Assembly: GCA_014773175.1 (NCBI GenBank)
Contig: VXCM01002594.1
Location: 62,001-126,000 of the forward strand
DNA from: Lucifuga dentata
Taxonomy: Eukaryota; Chordata; Actinopteri; Ophidiiformes; Bythitidae
Length of the DNA stretch: 64,000 nucleotides
Direction: 5' to 3'
The notes beneath the pieces were generated by a model, which was not told where the DNA came from, ran no database searches, and saw only the letters and a program-made list of their open reading frames with translations. Below are positions 46,448-58,385 of this stretch, piece by piece (positions within the stretch are counted from its first letter, which is position 1; every line of letters begins with the position of its first letter). Both the position numbers and the translations under genes were made by a program.

Positions 46448-46546
46448 TATTTTGTGGAGGACAGCCATTATTGATCAGCGCGAGCTGACACACACCAGAC
46501 GTTATTTGTGGAGGACGGCCGTTATTTATCAGTGCCAGCTGACTCG
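46448..46546. repeat. two imperfect tandem units in mbnl2 intron
   Basis: TTATTTTGTGGAGGACAGCC...GAGCTGACAC and GTTATTTGTGGAGGACGGCC...CAGCTGACTC are adjacent, roughly 50-base, about 85 % alike units. Origin unknown; it may be part of an old transposon. Confidence 0.6.
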
Positions 46547-47168
46547 CCGCTAGATTGTGTTTAAATTGCATGATAAGTTCATTAAGTACATTTCTTCTTC
46601 ATAACAGACGACAGAATTTGAGTCAGAGATGATGTAAGTTATACATGTCACTTTCGATTGTCAGCTGACTTGTAATTTGATTAATTGATCATAATACAAC
46701 GCTAAGTTTCTGATGTTATATGACAGGGTTAAATGCCGGTTAAGTGGTTCAATTTATGTTGACCATTAGTCTACCTATATGTGGTTTATTCATGTATATT
46801 GCGTTTTATTGTGTTTACAACAGTAATTTATGTCTGAGTCAGTGCTCATCCAATTTCTCTTTTCTGTTTAGTGCATTTTATGTTAATAATCAGATACACG
46901 AGAGTAATTATATTCATTATTTGTGATTCTTTTTGTTACAGAAATTCATTCCATTGTTTTATTCCATCATTTCATCATTCCATCATCAGTTCATCATCCA
47001 TATCATCCATCAGTCTCCATCATTTGTACTCTGCTGGACTGTTTATTAAATAAGTTAAACTTATATCTGATGACTTTGCTCTCTGATCGGAGTCCTGAGG
47101 CAGTCAAACTGATTCCAAGTCAAGATAAACTAATATAATCAGCTATACAGGGTAAAAAAAAAAAAACC

Positions 47169-47198
47169 CAACAGTGACATTCCTCAGAATGTCACTGT
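47169..47198 (-). repeat. mbnl2: perfect 12-bp hairpin near mbnl2 exon 2 donor
   Basis: AACAGTGACATT (47169-47180) and AATGTCACTGTT (47187-47198) pair exactly around a 6-base loop. The hairpin starts about 30 nt into the intron that follows exon 47229-47393. Confidence 0.8.
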
Positions 47199-47228
47199 TC
47201 CTCACCCTAAAGAGAATGAGGAACTTAC

Positions 47229-47393
47229 CAGAGGCTGTAGATTGGGTCCAGGGATCATAAGCTGCATTTGACGAGCAAACATGGATGCTGCTGTCTTCTG
47301 CTGGATGAGACTGTTGCGGCCATTTATTTCCACCAGGTTTTTTAAGTGTGAAGGCGGATGAAGATACTTACAGTTTTCTCTTGAGCACTGGCC
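47229..47393 (-). CDS. mbnl2: MBNL2 exon 2: zinc finger 2 and QQKTAA region
   Basis: Encodes 55 residues starting [20 protein letters not shown], which completes zinc finger 2 (its first Cys is in exon 1), then [20 protein letters not shown] and [15 protein letters not shown]. It is nearly identical to vertebrate MBNL. The acceptor is a TAG (GAACATAG at 47394) and the donor is GTAAGT at 47228. Both junctions are phase 0. Confidence 0.94.
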
Positions 47394-49348
47394 CTATGTT
47401 CAGACAGAATAAAAAGGACTCTGGTGATCCATGTATCATTCCAACTTATCTCATTCTTCCTTATCATGATGTTTTTCTTTCCACTAAAATTGGGTAGAAC
47501 ATTTTCATGTCCTTGCTATTCATAACAATAATAGAACCTTTAACACTTAATTGTGCATAAATTCACTTTATATTAATATGTATGCTTTATTACTTCAGTC
47601 TTTCATAACAGCTTGTGATTATTTTTATAAAAATGGAATATAATACAACGTAAAGCAATCATCAAACTGAAAGCGTTACAGTACTTCTTGTAACCAATTT
47701 GTGAGAAGCAGAAACCTGCAACAGCAATTGTATCTACACTTACGTTTATCTATAAATATTTTAAAGTAGCGCAAAACCAGCTTTTACAATAGCCTTAAAC
47801 TCATTAAAATGTCAGCGGACAAGCCAAAACTGCTAAGTAAGAGACTACCAACAGCTACTGTAGGACTATGCATCCCAAAACGAATGAATTGAGGTTTAGT
47901 AACAGTAACAAGTTGGTAGCAGTTGACATTATGCCATCAGCTGTATTAGTAACAGAAACCATTGAGAAACTCCTCTCAGACAACAAGCTATTCATAAAGA
48001 AGAGCTGAGACATCATCACATGACTGAAACAACTGCAATCAGCCACCTGACCTCTTCTTTCTGTTATCAGAGGCAGAGCATCACGTTAATCTTGCTCTTA
48101 GTTCCCTTGATCCTCCAAGTAAGTTATAACAAGGTACCATATTGATATTTGCTTTGCTAATTTTATAAGCTTTACTCTATAGACATAGTGACAAGAGTTA
48201 ATCAGCCCTATATGAGTCATCCTCAAAATCCGGACTCCGATCCGGATCAAACCCCAACTGTCTCTGGACTCTGAGCAAATTAAATACTTTTCATATGTAT
48301 TATTTGTATTATCTGCAAGACGAGTCAAAATTCTCTGAAAACCGAATATTCGATGCTCCACTATCTGTGTGAGAATGTGTACTCTGCTCTGGTTTGGTCC
48401 AATCACATTCAGCATCCCGTCATCTCCATGACAACGATGGGTTGACNCCCCCCCCCCAATTAATTAAAAAAATTTGGATCCCAATCCGACCCTGGCTTGA
48501 CTGACCTTAATAAACAAACGTTTGTCTAATTTAAAATTTTCTTTCTGGACCTTTAGGATTTGTATTTGAGTACCCCTGCCCTATATGAACACATATCTTT
48601 CATTATTATATCTGGCCTGCATATGTCCAAACAGGTATGCTCTGTTTTATGTTTTTGTCCCCAGTAGCAATCAAAGAAATAATCATGGAATAATAAGCTA
48701 GATTGTTGATCCATTTTTATAATAGTTTAAAGGGGGACTAAACAAACACAGTGTGTGTTTGTGTGTGTGAGTTGTGTGTAACAGTGGGTTAACTCAGCTC
48801 TGGCTTTACACAGCTCACCTGAACAAACAGAATAAAAAGGCTGTAATCGAAGAAATCCAAGAAATCACTTATAGCCTACAAAGAGTGGATAAGTGATGAG
48901 TGCTAAATGTGAGAAGGCATTTATCCTTTGTTTTTGGAAAAGTGTGTCATTGCCTAACATTGTTAAATTTTTTAAACTGTACCAGAAGATATTATTCTAA
49001 TTATCTTCAGTGGTTTAACATGTTAACATAGTCAGTTAGGTCCATGTTAACATGGACCTAACTGACAACAGGGCTTGACTTTAGAGATTAAAAGTTAAGC
49101 GCAATGTTCTATCCCAGGCACAAGACCATGTAAAAATATGCCAAAGCTGCTATTTCTAACATATATTTAGCAGACATTGACAGATAATCAAACCATTCAC
49201 TCAGAAACTCAAGGTAACAACACAGAAAACAATATTTTTTTTCCCATTTCATGGGACATTAAAGTTTGCTAAAACTATTATTTTTCCATTTCATAAAGGA
49301 CAGTTAAACTGTCAGAGATACTGTAATGACGTGTGCAATATTTATTAC
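47394..49348 (-). other. mbnl2: mbnl2 intron 1 (coding), non-coding
   Basis: No exon seen. It contains the 36-bp perfect palindrome at 49031, a GTGTGTTTGTGTGTG stretch near 48750, and a repeat-like stretch at 48220-48500 with ATCCGGACTCCGATCCGGAT and a C homopolymer gap at 48447. Confidence 0.8.
49031..49066. repeat. 36-bp perfect palindrome
   Basis: GTCAGTTAGGTCCATGTT is followed directly by its exact reverse complement, with no spacer. It lies in an mbnl2 intron. No family is recognised. Confidence 0.9.
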
Positions 49349-49522
49349 CTTTATTGAGTCGAAGCAGGTGACAACTTTCCCATTTTCAACTTGGCAGCTC
49401 TTTGGTGGATGTGCAAATCTGCATTCTTCGTCGCTACGTGAACAGTTTCCTCGCTGAAACTGGCGACAAACTTCCACAGTTAGCCACTTTGTGTCTCTTA
49501 TTGAAGAAATGTTCAAAGCCAT
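49349..49522 (-). CDS. mbnl2: MBNL2 first coding exon (zinc finger 1)
   Basis: Encodes 58 residues starting [20 protein letters not shown]. Zinc finger 1 (C19-X7-C27-X6-C34-X3-H38) lies in [20 protein letters not shown] then H, and the exon ends in the first part of finger 2 (VVTCFDSIK). The ATG at 49522 is the family start; no upstream ATG in frame is visible in the exon. The donor is AAG|GTAATA at 49348, phase 0. In mammals this exon is also under MBNL autoregulation. Confidence 0.96.
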
Positions 49523-49814
49523 GTTCAAAGAGTTGAATCTTAACCCAAAAAAATTTAACTCCAAGTTAATCTTGCCGTCTAGTGTTTTGCCAAAACCCGT
49601 AGACAGATCAAGGCATTTGGCTGTATGTATTAAGTCCCCTGTTAGAACAACCTGACAGGTCCTCCATCACCCTGAGCATAACGATTAGATAGTTGTTCGA
49701 TTAGAATAATGACAGAAGATGAGGTATCCTACGTTGGTTTCCAGTCAGGCCGTAAAGGAAGTTTAGTCTGCTAAGTACAACCACCAGCTTCAAATAGATG
49801 TGTCTGTTGGTGAT
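49523..49814 (-). other. mbnl2: mbnl2 5' untranslated part of first coding exon
   Basis: A strong acceptor, TTTTTTTGTCTTTCAG, lies just upstream at 49815, so the ATG exon probably begins at 49814 with 292 nt of 5'UTR. The sequence is non-coding. Long 5'UTRs in the ATG exon are typical of MBNL genes. Confidence 0.65.
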
Positions 49815-49984
49815 CTGAAAGACAAAAAAACAAAAACAAAAACATAATTTCCTATTGTACTTCTTGAGACATGTTCTTGGACATGACCATTTTTGATCAT
49901 AGTAATCACTATCCTCTTACTGTATTTCTAATTCCCTGGGTTCTCTAGAGTCTAAAGACTGTGACCACATATTTTAAATCTCTC

Positions 49985-50135
49985 CCCACTCTACCCTCAC
50001 CTGATTAGCTAAATCAGGCGCGATTAGCCAATCACGATCTCAGAGGCACTAACTACTGACTGAATAAACAAACCTGGTGTAGCAAATCAGGTGTGTGTAG
50101 AGCAGAGAAATATGGAAAACATGCAGTGTGCAGTT
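49985..50135. repeat. decayed MITE related to 34135-34325
   Basis: Shares GATTAGCTAAATCAGG, TTAGCCAATCACGATCT, GCAAATCAGGTGTGTGTAGA and AGAGAAATATGGAAAA with the MITE at 34135. The terminal repeats are mostly lost. Confidence 0.5.
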
Positions 50136-51054
50136 TGAATTTTTAGGCCAGTGTTATTTTGTTGTCATCAGATGACACTTCAACTAATAGCAACAATTTG
50201 GAAAAAAGAAAAGAGTGGACTTGGATTAGCTTTATTAAGAGTGCTGGAGAGAATGTGCAGAGTAAACTATTCACAGTAAAGTGTTGCAAGGAGATGGAGA
50301 AGTTTGTTCTTCTAGCTTAAAGGAGCACCTCAGGGTTTTTGGCTCAGAAAAGGCCTTTGGTGCTGCATATTGCATTTCAGCTAGCTGCAGTGTAACGAGG
50401 CCCAATCTACTTTGGGCTTCTAAAATCTAAGAAGTTATTCTGAAGATTTCTATAAGGCTCCTGTAAAGTATTAGTGATTAAGGTTTGGAAATAACAGTTT
50501 CAACTATAAAAATGTGTAGTTGTAACACAAAACACAGTGTATGCCCTGATGTGAGGGCATCACAATATCCATTTTAGACCATTTTCAACCACTTCCTGTA
50601 TTAGGAAATTCCTCTGAAACATATACACATTCTCTATGAATTCTCATGAATTTAATGGAGTGCCAAAATCAAAACCATATTTCATCTTTTATTTATATCT
50701 GTCACTGTAATACATTTGTTACATCTCTTCTCGGGGCAGCCCTTTTTTATAAGTCTTGCTCTTTGCTGTAATGGGATGAACTGCACACACCTGTGCTTCA
50801 ATTTTCTGAGGTCAAATATGTCGACTGTACTCATCAAAACACAGACAGAATACTAAGAACCAATACAAAACCTGTGCAAACACAGTACTGACAGACAGAC
50901 CAGCACACTTGGTTGTAAAGGAACTGCTGAACAGGCAGAAATGTGGTTAAATCTAACTACATTCTCCACTGAAAGCACTCTTAATGGTGCAATGACTCAA
51001 AAGGAACAGATTTAAATAAGTATCAAATAAGTAATAAGTAAAAACAACTACACT

Positions 51055-51400
51055 AAACTACAGGGAATGCATAATTGCTGTGTTCTGCTACAGGAAATAC
51101 ACCATCACATCATCGCTACCCTTGAAATTACAAGGACAATGACGATGTACTTCCTGTAGTTAAAAAGATAGTGATTAAACTACAGCAAATACATCGTCAC
51201 CGTACTGCTGAAAATAAATTACACTATTCTCTAAACTACAGTACATCATTGTTATCCTTTAAAATACAGGAAATGCTTCACCACTGTCTTTTGAACGACA
51301 TGAAATATATCATGCATCATCATCATCACAATCATTCAACTACAGTATATATTTTCGTCACCACTACCCTGCGAACTGCATGAGATGCACCGTATACTGT
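51055..51400. repeat. degenerate minisatellite, unit about 40-60 bp
   Basis: The motif AA(A)CTACAG.AAATACATC.TCAC recurs at about 51055, 51090, 51175, 51233, 51265 and 51335 with strong divergence. It lies in the first, non-coding intron of mbnl2. It appears old and has no coding content. Confidence 0.5.
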
Positions 51401-51575
51401 ATATTTCCACTGATGTGTCAGTGACACGAACTGAATTTCAAGAAGTTCTACTGTAGAATTTCTTCCTTGTGACGCTGTAAACACGGGTCATATTACTCAC
51501 ACACCAACAACTCAAAAAAGTTGTAGCCGCTGTCATGAGGAAATGTTACAAACAGAACAGTTAGCATTAGCTTAC

Positions 51576-51650
51576 CTTTACGGAACCGAGTCGTGCTCAC
51601 CTCACACACCAGCCCGCACAGACCGCACTACAGCACCGCTATGCTAACCA
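51576..51650 (-). promoter_or_regulatory. mbnl2: candidate mbnl2 non-coding first exon and promoter
   Basis: A locally GC-richer stretch ends with the donor TAAAG|GTAAGC at 51576; another donor, GAG|GTGAGC, lies near 51600. It sits 1.8 kb upstream of the ATG exon on the same strand. MBNL genes have non-coding first exons, so this is plausible, but no start site is visible. Confidence 0.4.
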
Positions 51651-52889
51651 AAATGAAATGGCAAGTGTGGTCCAAATATTTGCACAACAGTCCCTTTAGT
51701 TTTAAGCCTAGTCAAAGAAATTAACGATACTCCTAATTTGTTCTTTACTTATATGAACAGATTTAAGCAACAAGCTTTTGGCATCTTTACTGTATGAACA
51801 GTTTACTGTGAGGAAAAGGGTGCTCCTCCTCCGCGCTGAGAAGTCTTTAAACAAAGTCCGTTTGGGAATATAATATTTAAATTAAATGCAGAAAATACTA
51901 TGATAGAATGAAACATTCCATATGTTAAACTGAACTAAACGTATTGCTACAAAAGTGAGTGGTTTCTGTAATTATTTCTCCAAATATCTCCCTATGAGCA
52001 AAAAGTGGTACGACCCACACGGATGTCTGGAGGCTGCAAGGGGGTAAGGTTTGCTTGTTACCAAGGGAACAGCAATGACACCATGTGGGGTTCATTAACA
52101 TATATTTATAAATATCTAAACATTAAATTTAAATATATCTAATTCTGCATTTGATACGTTAATTTAAGTCATTTTTAAATCATCAGTGACATCACATGAA
52201 GTAAAGCTTTTGGGTATCAGGGCCATCCCTGATTTCAGATTTAACTACCATCGTGTGTCAGACAGGATAAGTCCTAAAAGTCTTAGTGAACGACCTTTGA
52301 TGACTTATATAATCAAAATAAAAACAAATATTTGTACTCTCATAGATCTGCTCAAGGTCAAAAATTAGATGCCAACTCAGATGACATGGGGGGGGGGGGN
52401 GGGGGGGGGGAAGTGCAATTTTGCAAATACTTTTTGCAAGTTCAACACTGATTACAAATAAATGCATAAATAAATAAAACAAAAAAACTTCATATCAATA
52501 CCTCCCACATCGAGACAGAATTTCAGAATGTGGCAGTAATGGCCATATTCTATCTACCACATCATGGCACGCAGCAGCGTATATGTGCTGAGCTAGGTGG
52601 GGGGAAATGCAGCTCGCTGCCAAATGCCTGTTCCTGCTGTTTGCTAGTTCACTGTAAAAACATCACAGGGTTTTTAGGTAATGTGCCTGCATTCTGAAAC
52701 CTTTTCAGAAAAAGAAATGACCTGAATAATTTATTAACTCTGATATTATTGGGACCTTGTGGCCTGGTTCAGCACTAGCATATAATCAAAATATGATATG
52801 ATCAAAACCCCAAATCATCTAATATTTGATTTTCTCTATCACTTGTTATGATGTAATTTCATCAGTGTTGTTGGTGGCCATTAAATAAT

Positions 52890-52893
<4 letters not shown>

Positions 52894-52948
<55 letters not shown>
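52894..52948. repeat. (AC)n microsatellite
   Basis: About 27 AC units, uninterrupted. Confidence 0.95.
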
Positions 52949-52949
<1 letters not shown>

Positions 52950-53266
52950 CAGTTATGACTAATTCATTGGTTCCCTCCTTGATATTACTCCAGGCTTCTT
53001 GAAAGAACAGATGAGATTTATCTGATCTGTCACAGTGACAGTCCTCTTCAAAAGACTGTGAATGCAACCTCACAAGCCACATGGAAAGGTCACCATATTG
53101 CTCCCTTTGAGGCAAATGTCACTGTCAAAATCAGTCAGTTAAAAGAACAGAAAAAAAAGTAAACAAGTTTAAGAAGCTTAAAAGAAAGAATCAAGCAATC
53201 CATTTCAGTGCTGTGACCTAAACCCCAGTTTGCAAGTGAGGTTTTATATATTTTCGTCTTCACCCA

Positions 53267-53293
53267 CTTAGCATTAGTACTACTAATGCTAAG
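53267..53293. repeat. 27-bp palindrome
   Basis: CTTAGCATTAGTA, a single C, then TACTAATGCTAAG: 13-bp perfect arms. No function recognised. Confidence 0.85.
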
Positions 53294-54469
53294 CGTCACT
53301 TTCAATATCACTCAATAAAGCCACTTCAATTGAAATGCAGGTTGCATGGAAAGTCACTACTATCTGTCAGCGCTACTGAAAAAATGCATTTGGGGAAACT
53401 GATGCTTGAGAACTCAACTTGTATTTTTTGCAGTACAGCCTCTAACTTGCTGTATTTCATGTACATGTCCGACGGTTTTTGTAGTTTTTGTCATTACTCA
53501 CTGCATACCTTTTAAAAGTATAGCTTAGGCCCACTTACATGTCTTTTTGCCTCAAGTCCGAAGTCTTAAATTTTGAGTTTTTTGTCCTAAACAAGCCATA
53601 ATGTGGCTTGAAATTTATGCCTGAGTAAGAGTTTTATAGTAAATAGTTAGTTACATTTATTTTACTCGTTTTGTCATTTCTTGTGCAATAAATTGTAAAA
53701 CAATGTACAATGTATAAATGATTTTTTTTTTTTTTTAATCTGGGGTGGCCTCAAACTTCTGGCCTGTAGTGTAGTCTGTAAGAAATAATCTTTTGTAATA
53801 TCATCTGCTTAGAAAGAAGTCTTGTCATCCACATATTTTATGTACAAATACCTATTGCCAATTTTTTTTTTATTCTCTAGCTTTTGTAAGTAAAACTAGA
53901 TAAAATTTGACAATAGTGGTGTTTTGCATCGATCACATGCTTCCACAAGCATATTAACATATTATTGACTGTCAAAATGGTACAGGTTTTTTTTTTTTTT
54001 TTTTTTTTTGTATAATTATATAATTTTTTATCTTCTGTTTGGCTCAAAAGGCCCAAGTTCATGTGAATAAGTCACAAGTATTTGGTGTTAAAACCAAGTT
54101 GCAGGTATTTATTTATTTTTTGATCATTTCAAGTCGAGTCTCAAGTCATCAAGTTTGTGACTTGAGTCCAAATTGAGTCCACGCCACTGCTTCCTGGTGG
54201 CATAAAATTGTGAATAAAACAAAGCAAATCTGATGGAGAACAACAAGCTTAAAATATAGTAACTATTTAATTTTTATTTGTGTATAATTTGAATGTCATA
54301 AAAACATATACATCAAACAAAAGGAAAATTGTGGGAGAAGAAAAATCTTTGAACCCTTAGATGGGGAGAAGAAAAGAAGTAATTCTATATCATGGCCTGT
54401 AGATGTCACTCTTCTCTATTTTTTCAACCTTCTCAAACAGGCTCAACGGAAAAAAAAAAAGGGGGGGGN

Positions 54470-54512
<43 letters not shown>
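54470..54512. repeat. (GA)n microsatellite next to A and G homopolymers
   Basis: About 21 GA units preceded by A11 and G8-N-G. N is at 54469. Confidence 0.9.
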
Positions 54513-54516
<4 letters not shown>

Positions 54517-55469
54517 AAAAGGTCCAGGAACTGCAAAGTGGGTGTTTTAAGCTTTATCACACTTTGTGCTCAATGAGGGTAAGTCATGCATACTAAGGGG
54601 GATCGATAAATGTATATTTATTACAGCTCTGGTTGTACTGATCTTTGATTTGGCCCTTTCTATTTTGGGAAAAGAGGGACCAGCGTCACAAAACCAGCTT
54701 ATTCTAGTTAATAAAAACATACACAAAAAAAAAAAAAAAAAAAAAATGAACTTCAGTAGAACCATCTGTTACATCTGGGTTACAGTAACCTGTCATTGTG
54801 CTTTACTTCAGCAGAACATCAAGAAAAATATCTTTTTTACTTTCACAACAAACCACAGTTTTTTTTTGTTTTTTTTTTTTGTTTGTTTGTTTTTTTTACC
54901 ATTTTCTTTTATTTTTGGTAGCTGTATTGATCAGCAAACACACAGCAGAACTGAACAGACGTTAACAGAACAGATTAAAAAAAAAATCTAATATGACATG
55001 CATTGCTGTGTGGCACCAGGCACTGGATTTTGTGCTGACTATAGAAATTCAGAAAGTAGAAAAGTGTCTCAGAGCAAGGATTCATTTTTTTTTCAAGTCA
55101 TTACACTCATCCAACAGTTAAACATGGAAGCTGTCTGGGTGGAAATGACTTACCGCAGTCACGGGGTGAAATGCTGAGCTAGCCATCCGTACTGTGGAAC
55201 CTGAGGGAAGGTTCTGTATGTCACCAGATACAGTCTGAACTGCACTGTGAATGACAAATGTGTGTCCTAGAATACACCAGTGAGATACTTCAGTTTCAGG
55301 GTCATCAGTGAAATTGATGTAATATAATATTATTATAAAATGTACTATTCCTGTTACATCAATTAAATGACAATCACTTTCCTTGTAACTTCTATATATG
55401 ATGTGTGTGTTTTTCACATTTCACACTGTTTTTCAGTGTCATCATAATAAATAACTGTATGATTATTTC

Positions 55470-55860
55470 CTCTGCCAGTGAGGTTATGTTTTCATTAATG
55501 TTAATTTGTTAGCAGGGTTACTGAAAATGTTATGAGCCAGTTTTGACAAAACGTGGCGGAAGGGTGTGGCATGACTAAGGGAAGACCCAATTCAATTTTG
55601 GTTTAGATCTGGATTCAGATGTGGATCCAGGAATTTTTTTTGATTGATTTCTTAACAGTGTGAAGACATTTAAAAACAAACAAAAAAAAAGTCACTTTCT
55701 TCAAAAGTAATTGCAGTCTCAATTAAAAAAAAAAAAAAAAAAANAAAAAAAAAAAAAAAAAACACCTATCAATATCCCGTCAATAGGTGCCATTTGGACT
55801 GGATCCAGATAAGGGTCTGCATCTGGCAGACTAAAAGACATGCTTTGACAGGTGGCACAT
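55470..55860 (+). repeat. diverged copy of the CCTCYGCCA repeat
   Basis: TTCCTCTGCCAGTGAGGTTA, TTTGTTAGCAGGGTTACTGA, GTGGATCCAGGAATTTTTTT and, after a poly(A) tract with N at 55744, CTGGATCCAGATAAGGGTCT and GCATCTGGCAGACTAAAAGA recall a common fish dispersed repeat, also seen at 28504. Boundaries are uncertain. Confidence 0.5.
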
Positions 55861-58303
55861 TAATGGAATTGCTGTACCATTACAAATAGGACAGAAACAT
55901 GCAACAACCATTAATGTGCTAAGATGGTGCTCAGTCAGCAGCATGCAAATGGTTTGGATGTGTCTTTAATATTTACAAAGATACATGCAAAAGAATGTTT
56001 ATGTTTTAAAATGTTTATTATTCCTTTTTTGTCAGTTGTTCAGCCTGGTTTTGTTAATTTGAGCATTTCATACCACCATTGCATCTCTGGATAGTATTTT
56101 TACTTAATACATTATTATCCAGGATATTATGAGTCAGTGCTTGCTAATTGCTAGTTTAAATGAAATTAAATTAGTTGAAATATCAAGTATCCTAAATAAA
56201 CACTGGATGTCTTTAAATGTCACTTTACATTCTCCAGGCATTTTACATTTTTTCTTCTGAATACCAGAAAAAGGGGAAGATTCAGGTGATTACAGCCTCT
56301 ACAGCTGTGAAGGCAGGTTGTTTCTGAGCCTGAACATTTTCCCTCTTTGACCTTTTACAAGCTAACATCTGTGGAAAGCATCCCTCAGTTTGTTTTCTAT
56401 TCTACCTCATGTCCACAAGAAGACCATGTTTTGTCCCTTGCGTTCATGAATTCTTAACAGGTTGACAGATCATGCTGAGTGAATTACCATTAAATAGTGA
56501 TTAAAACTATCAGTGCATGTGTCAATGTGTCATGCATGAGCTAAAAATAACAATAATTTATAAGTATCACTTTGACTGTGATAAGAGATCATTGTTGATT
56601 TGCTCTTTGAAAATCTACCTAAAATCTGCTTACCTTTTATTTTATCTTTTAGGACACATTTTTGGGCATCAAATTGGAAGCAGACATCTCTGCACAAATT
56701 AGACCCGTCCTATTGCAAAAATCAGCAATAGACATCATATCATCATTGTAATTAATGCATTTATTTCTTACATCTTAGGCAGAATTCACTCTTTTTTTTC
56801 AGATCTGACAAAAAAATGGCAGATTAAATATTACACGCCAAAGCACTTTGAGACTGTTCATTTCATCACAATACTTTTAACAGGAACATACAATTCTTAC
56901 ATTAAGAAAGCTTTCTTCCATCATCACTGGGGTGTTGGCAATTCCAGTATTTTCCATCAGGCAAAGCTATTTATTTGCAACAGTTATGATAAAATAAACA
57001 AACAAATACAGATACACCAGCTCCTCTGAGATGTGCACTTTAATGGAGTGGCAGTTTAAGTGCATCAAAATGATCTTTTCACAAAGTGGGATGTCACAAT
57101 AGCAGCAACACGTCTGCCTCTGTTTCATCACTTTATTTACATCATAGAGTTCTCACATTTCATACTTCAAATTTGGTAGACATTATTTTAGGACATTGTT
57201 GGTAAAGAAATCAAAGAAAGTTCACAAAATAATCAAACTACTTTAGGAGCAGTCTTGTTTTTTTTTTTTTTTTTNTTTTTTTTTTTTTTTGTTTTGTTTG
57301 GTTTTTTTTTTGTTGTTTTTTCAAAGAAATTTTTCATCAGTTCAAACACTTCATATATTGTCTGTGCTCTGACAGGGTTGGCATGGATGGACCATTTTAC
57401 AGAAAGTAACAGCTACCACTGGGAAATGAACTCTGGTCCATACATGACATCCATCCATGAGTTATCCACCTTAGAAAAGTGAGCTTTCTATCTGCAGATT
57501 GCTGATTATGCTGAAACATAATGGATCTGGGTAAAAGGATAGGTGATTACAGTGATAGGAAACAGAGGAAAGCAGCACATTTTTACTTTGGAGGAGCTGC
57601 AACCTGCAACTTTTGGCATTTCTACTTGATTAATGACATTAAGCTCTGAATTTTCTCCACTAATTTCATTAAATTTAAGAAATATGCTTCCCACACAGCA
57701 CGACTGTATCACACAATGTGCATATTCTGTCTGCCATGTCTGTATTGAAGGTATGCGACGCTTATAATGAGAGAAGTATTCAAACCCGAGGTGCATTTTT
57801 ATGGCTGCACCATTCCATCAAAAGGAAAATTTCAAGATGTTTTGTGCATAATTTTTATACTCATTTAGCCAAACTTCAACCATTTGGTGTGTTTGGAAAG
57901 TTTGGAATGTCCATCCGTCAGTCAAAATTGTCATTAAGTTAATGTTCATCAACTAAAAGATTAATCAAATAAAACATTTCAGCATGAGTTATAAGTAATA
58001 CAGTATTGCACATATCCAGAGGAGTGGATAAGAACCATATTAAATAGTGGGTCATGTCATGTCATATCATATCCTGTGAAAAACATTATTGCAAAAGTTC
58101 TCTCTTCTGAATGATTTTGGGGTAAAATAACAACGGACTTTTTAATCAAAACGAACCCTGCATCAAATTTTATCAACATGCTGTTTTTCTGTTTCAATGA
58201 TACATCACAAACAGCAAACGCTTTGTGAGAAATGATGTATTGATTGGATCAGAATCAGAATGTCAAGCTGGTAGTTGTGTTATCAGTGTTATAAACCTAG
58301 TTA

Positions 58304-58323
58304 TACACACACACACACACACN

Positions 58324-58380
<57 letters not shown>
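58304..58380. repeat. (AC)n microsatellite
   Basis: About 38 AC units with N at 58323. Confidence 0.95.

Positions 58381-58385
<5 letters not shown>

Larger units (their letters stand above)
40790..51650 (-). other. mbnl2: mbnl2 gene span (muscleblind-like splicing regulator 2)
   Basis: MBNL2 is a CCCH zinc-finger protein that binds YGCY elements in pre-mRNA and controls tissue-specific splicing, polyadenylation and RNA localisation. Nine coding exons on the minus strand join in frame into 385 residues: 49522-49349, 47393-47229, 46306-46103, 46016-45762, 45109-45056, 44712-44553, 44051-44016, 43448-43354 and 42922-42908. All introns are GT-AG. Two tandem zinc-finger pairs sit in exons 1-2 and in exon 4. 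The final residues IILK identify MBNL2 rather than MBNL1, which ends differently. The coding part spans only 6.6 kb. The 5' end and UTR limits are estimates. Confidence 0.93.

Noticed and set aside
49523..49564. 14-residue in-frame extension before MALN of mbnl2
   Set aside because: The extension begins at TTG, not ATG, and has no counterpart in the family; the conserved start is the ATG at 49522.
54566..54991. 141-codon plus-strand open frame
   Set aside because: Runs through poly(A) and poly(T) tracts, giving Lys and Phe runs; no homology.
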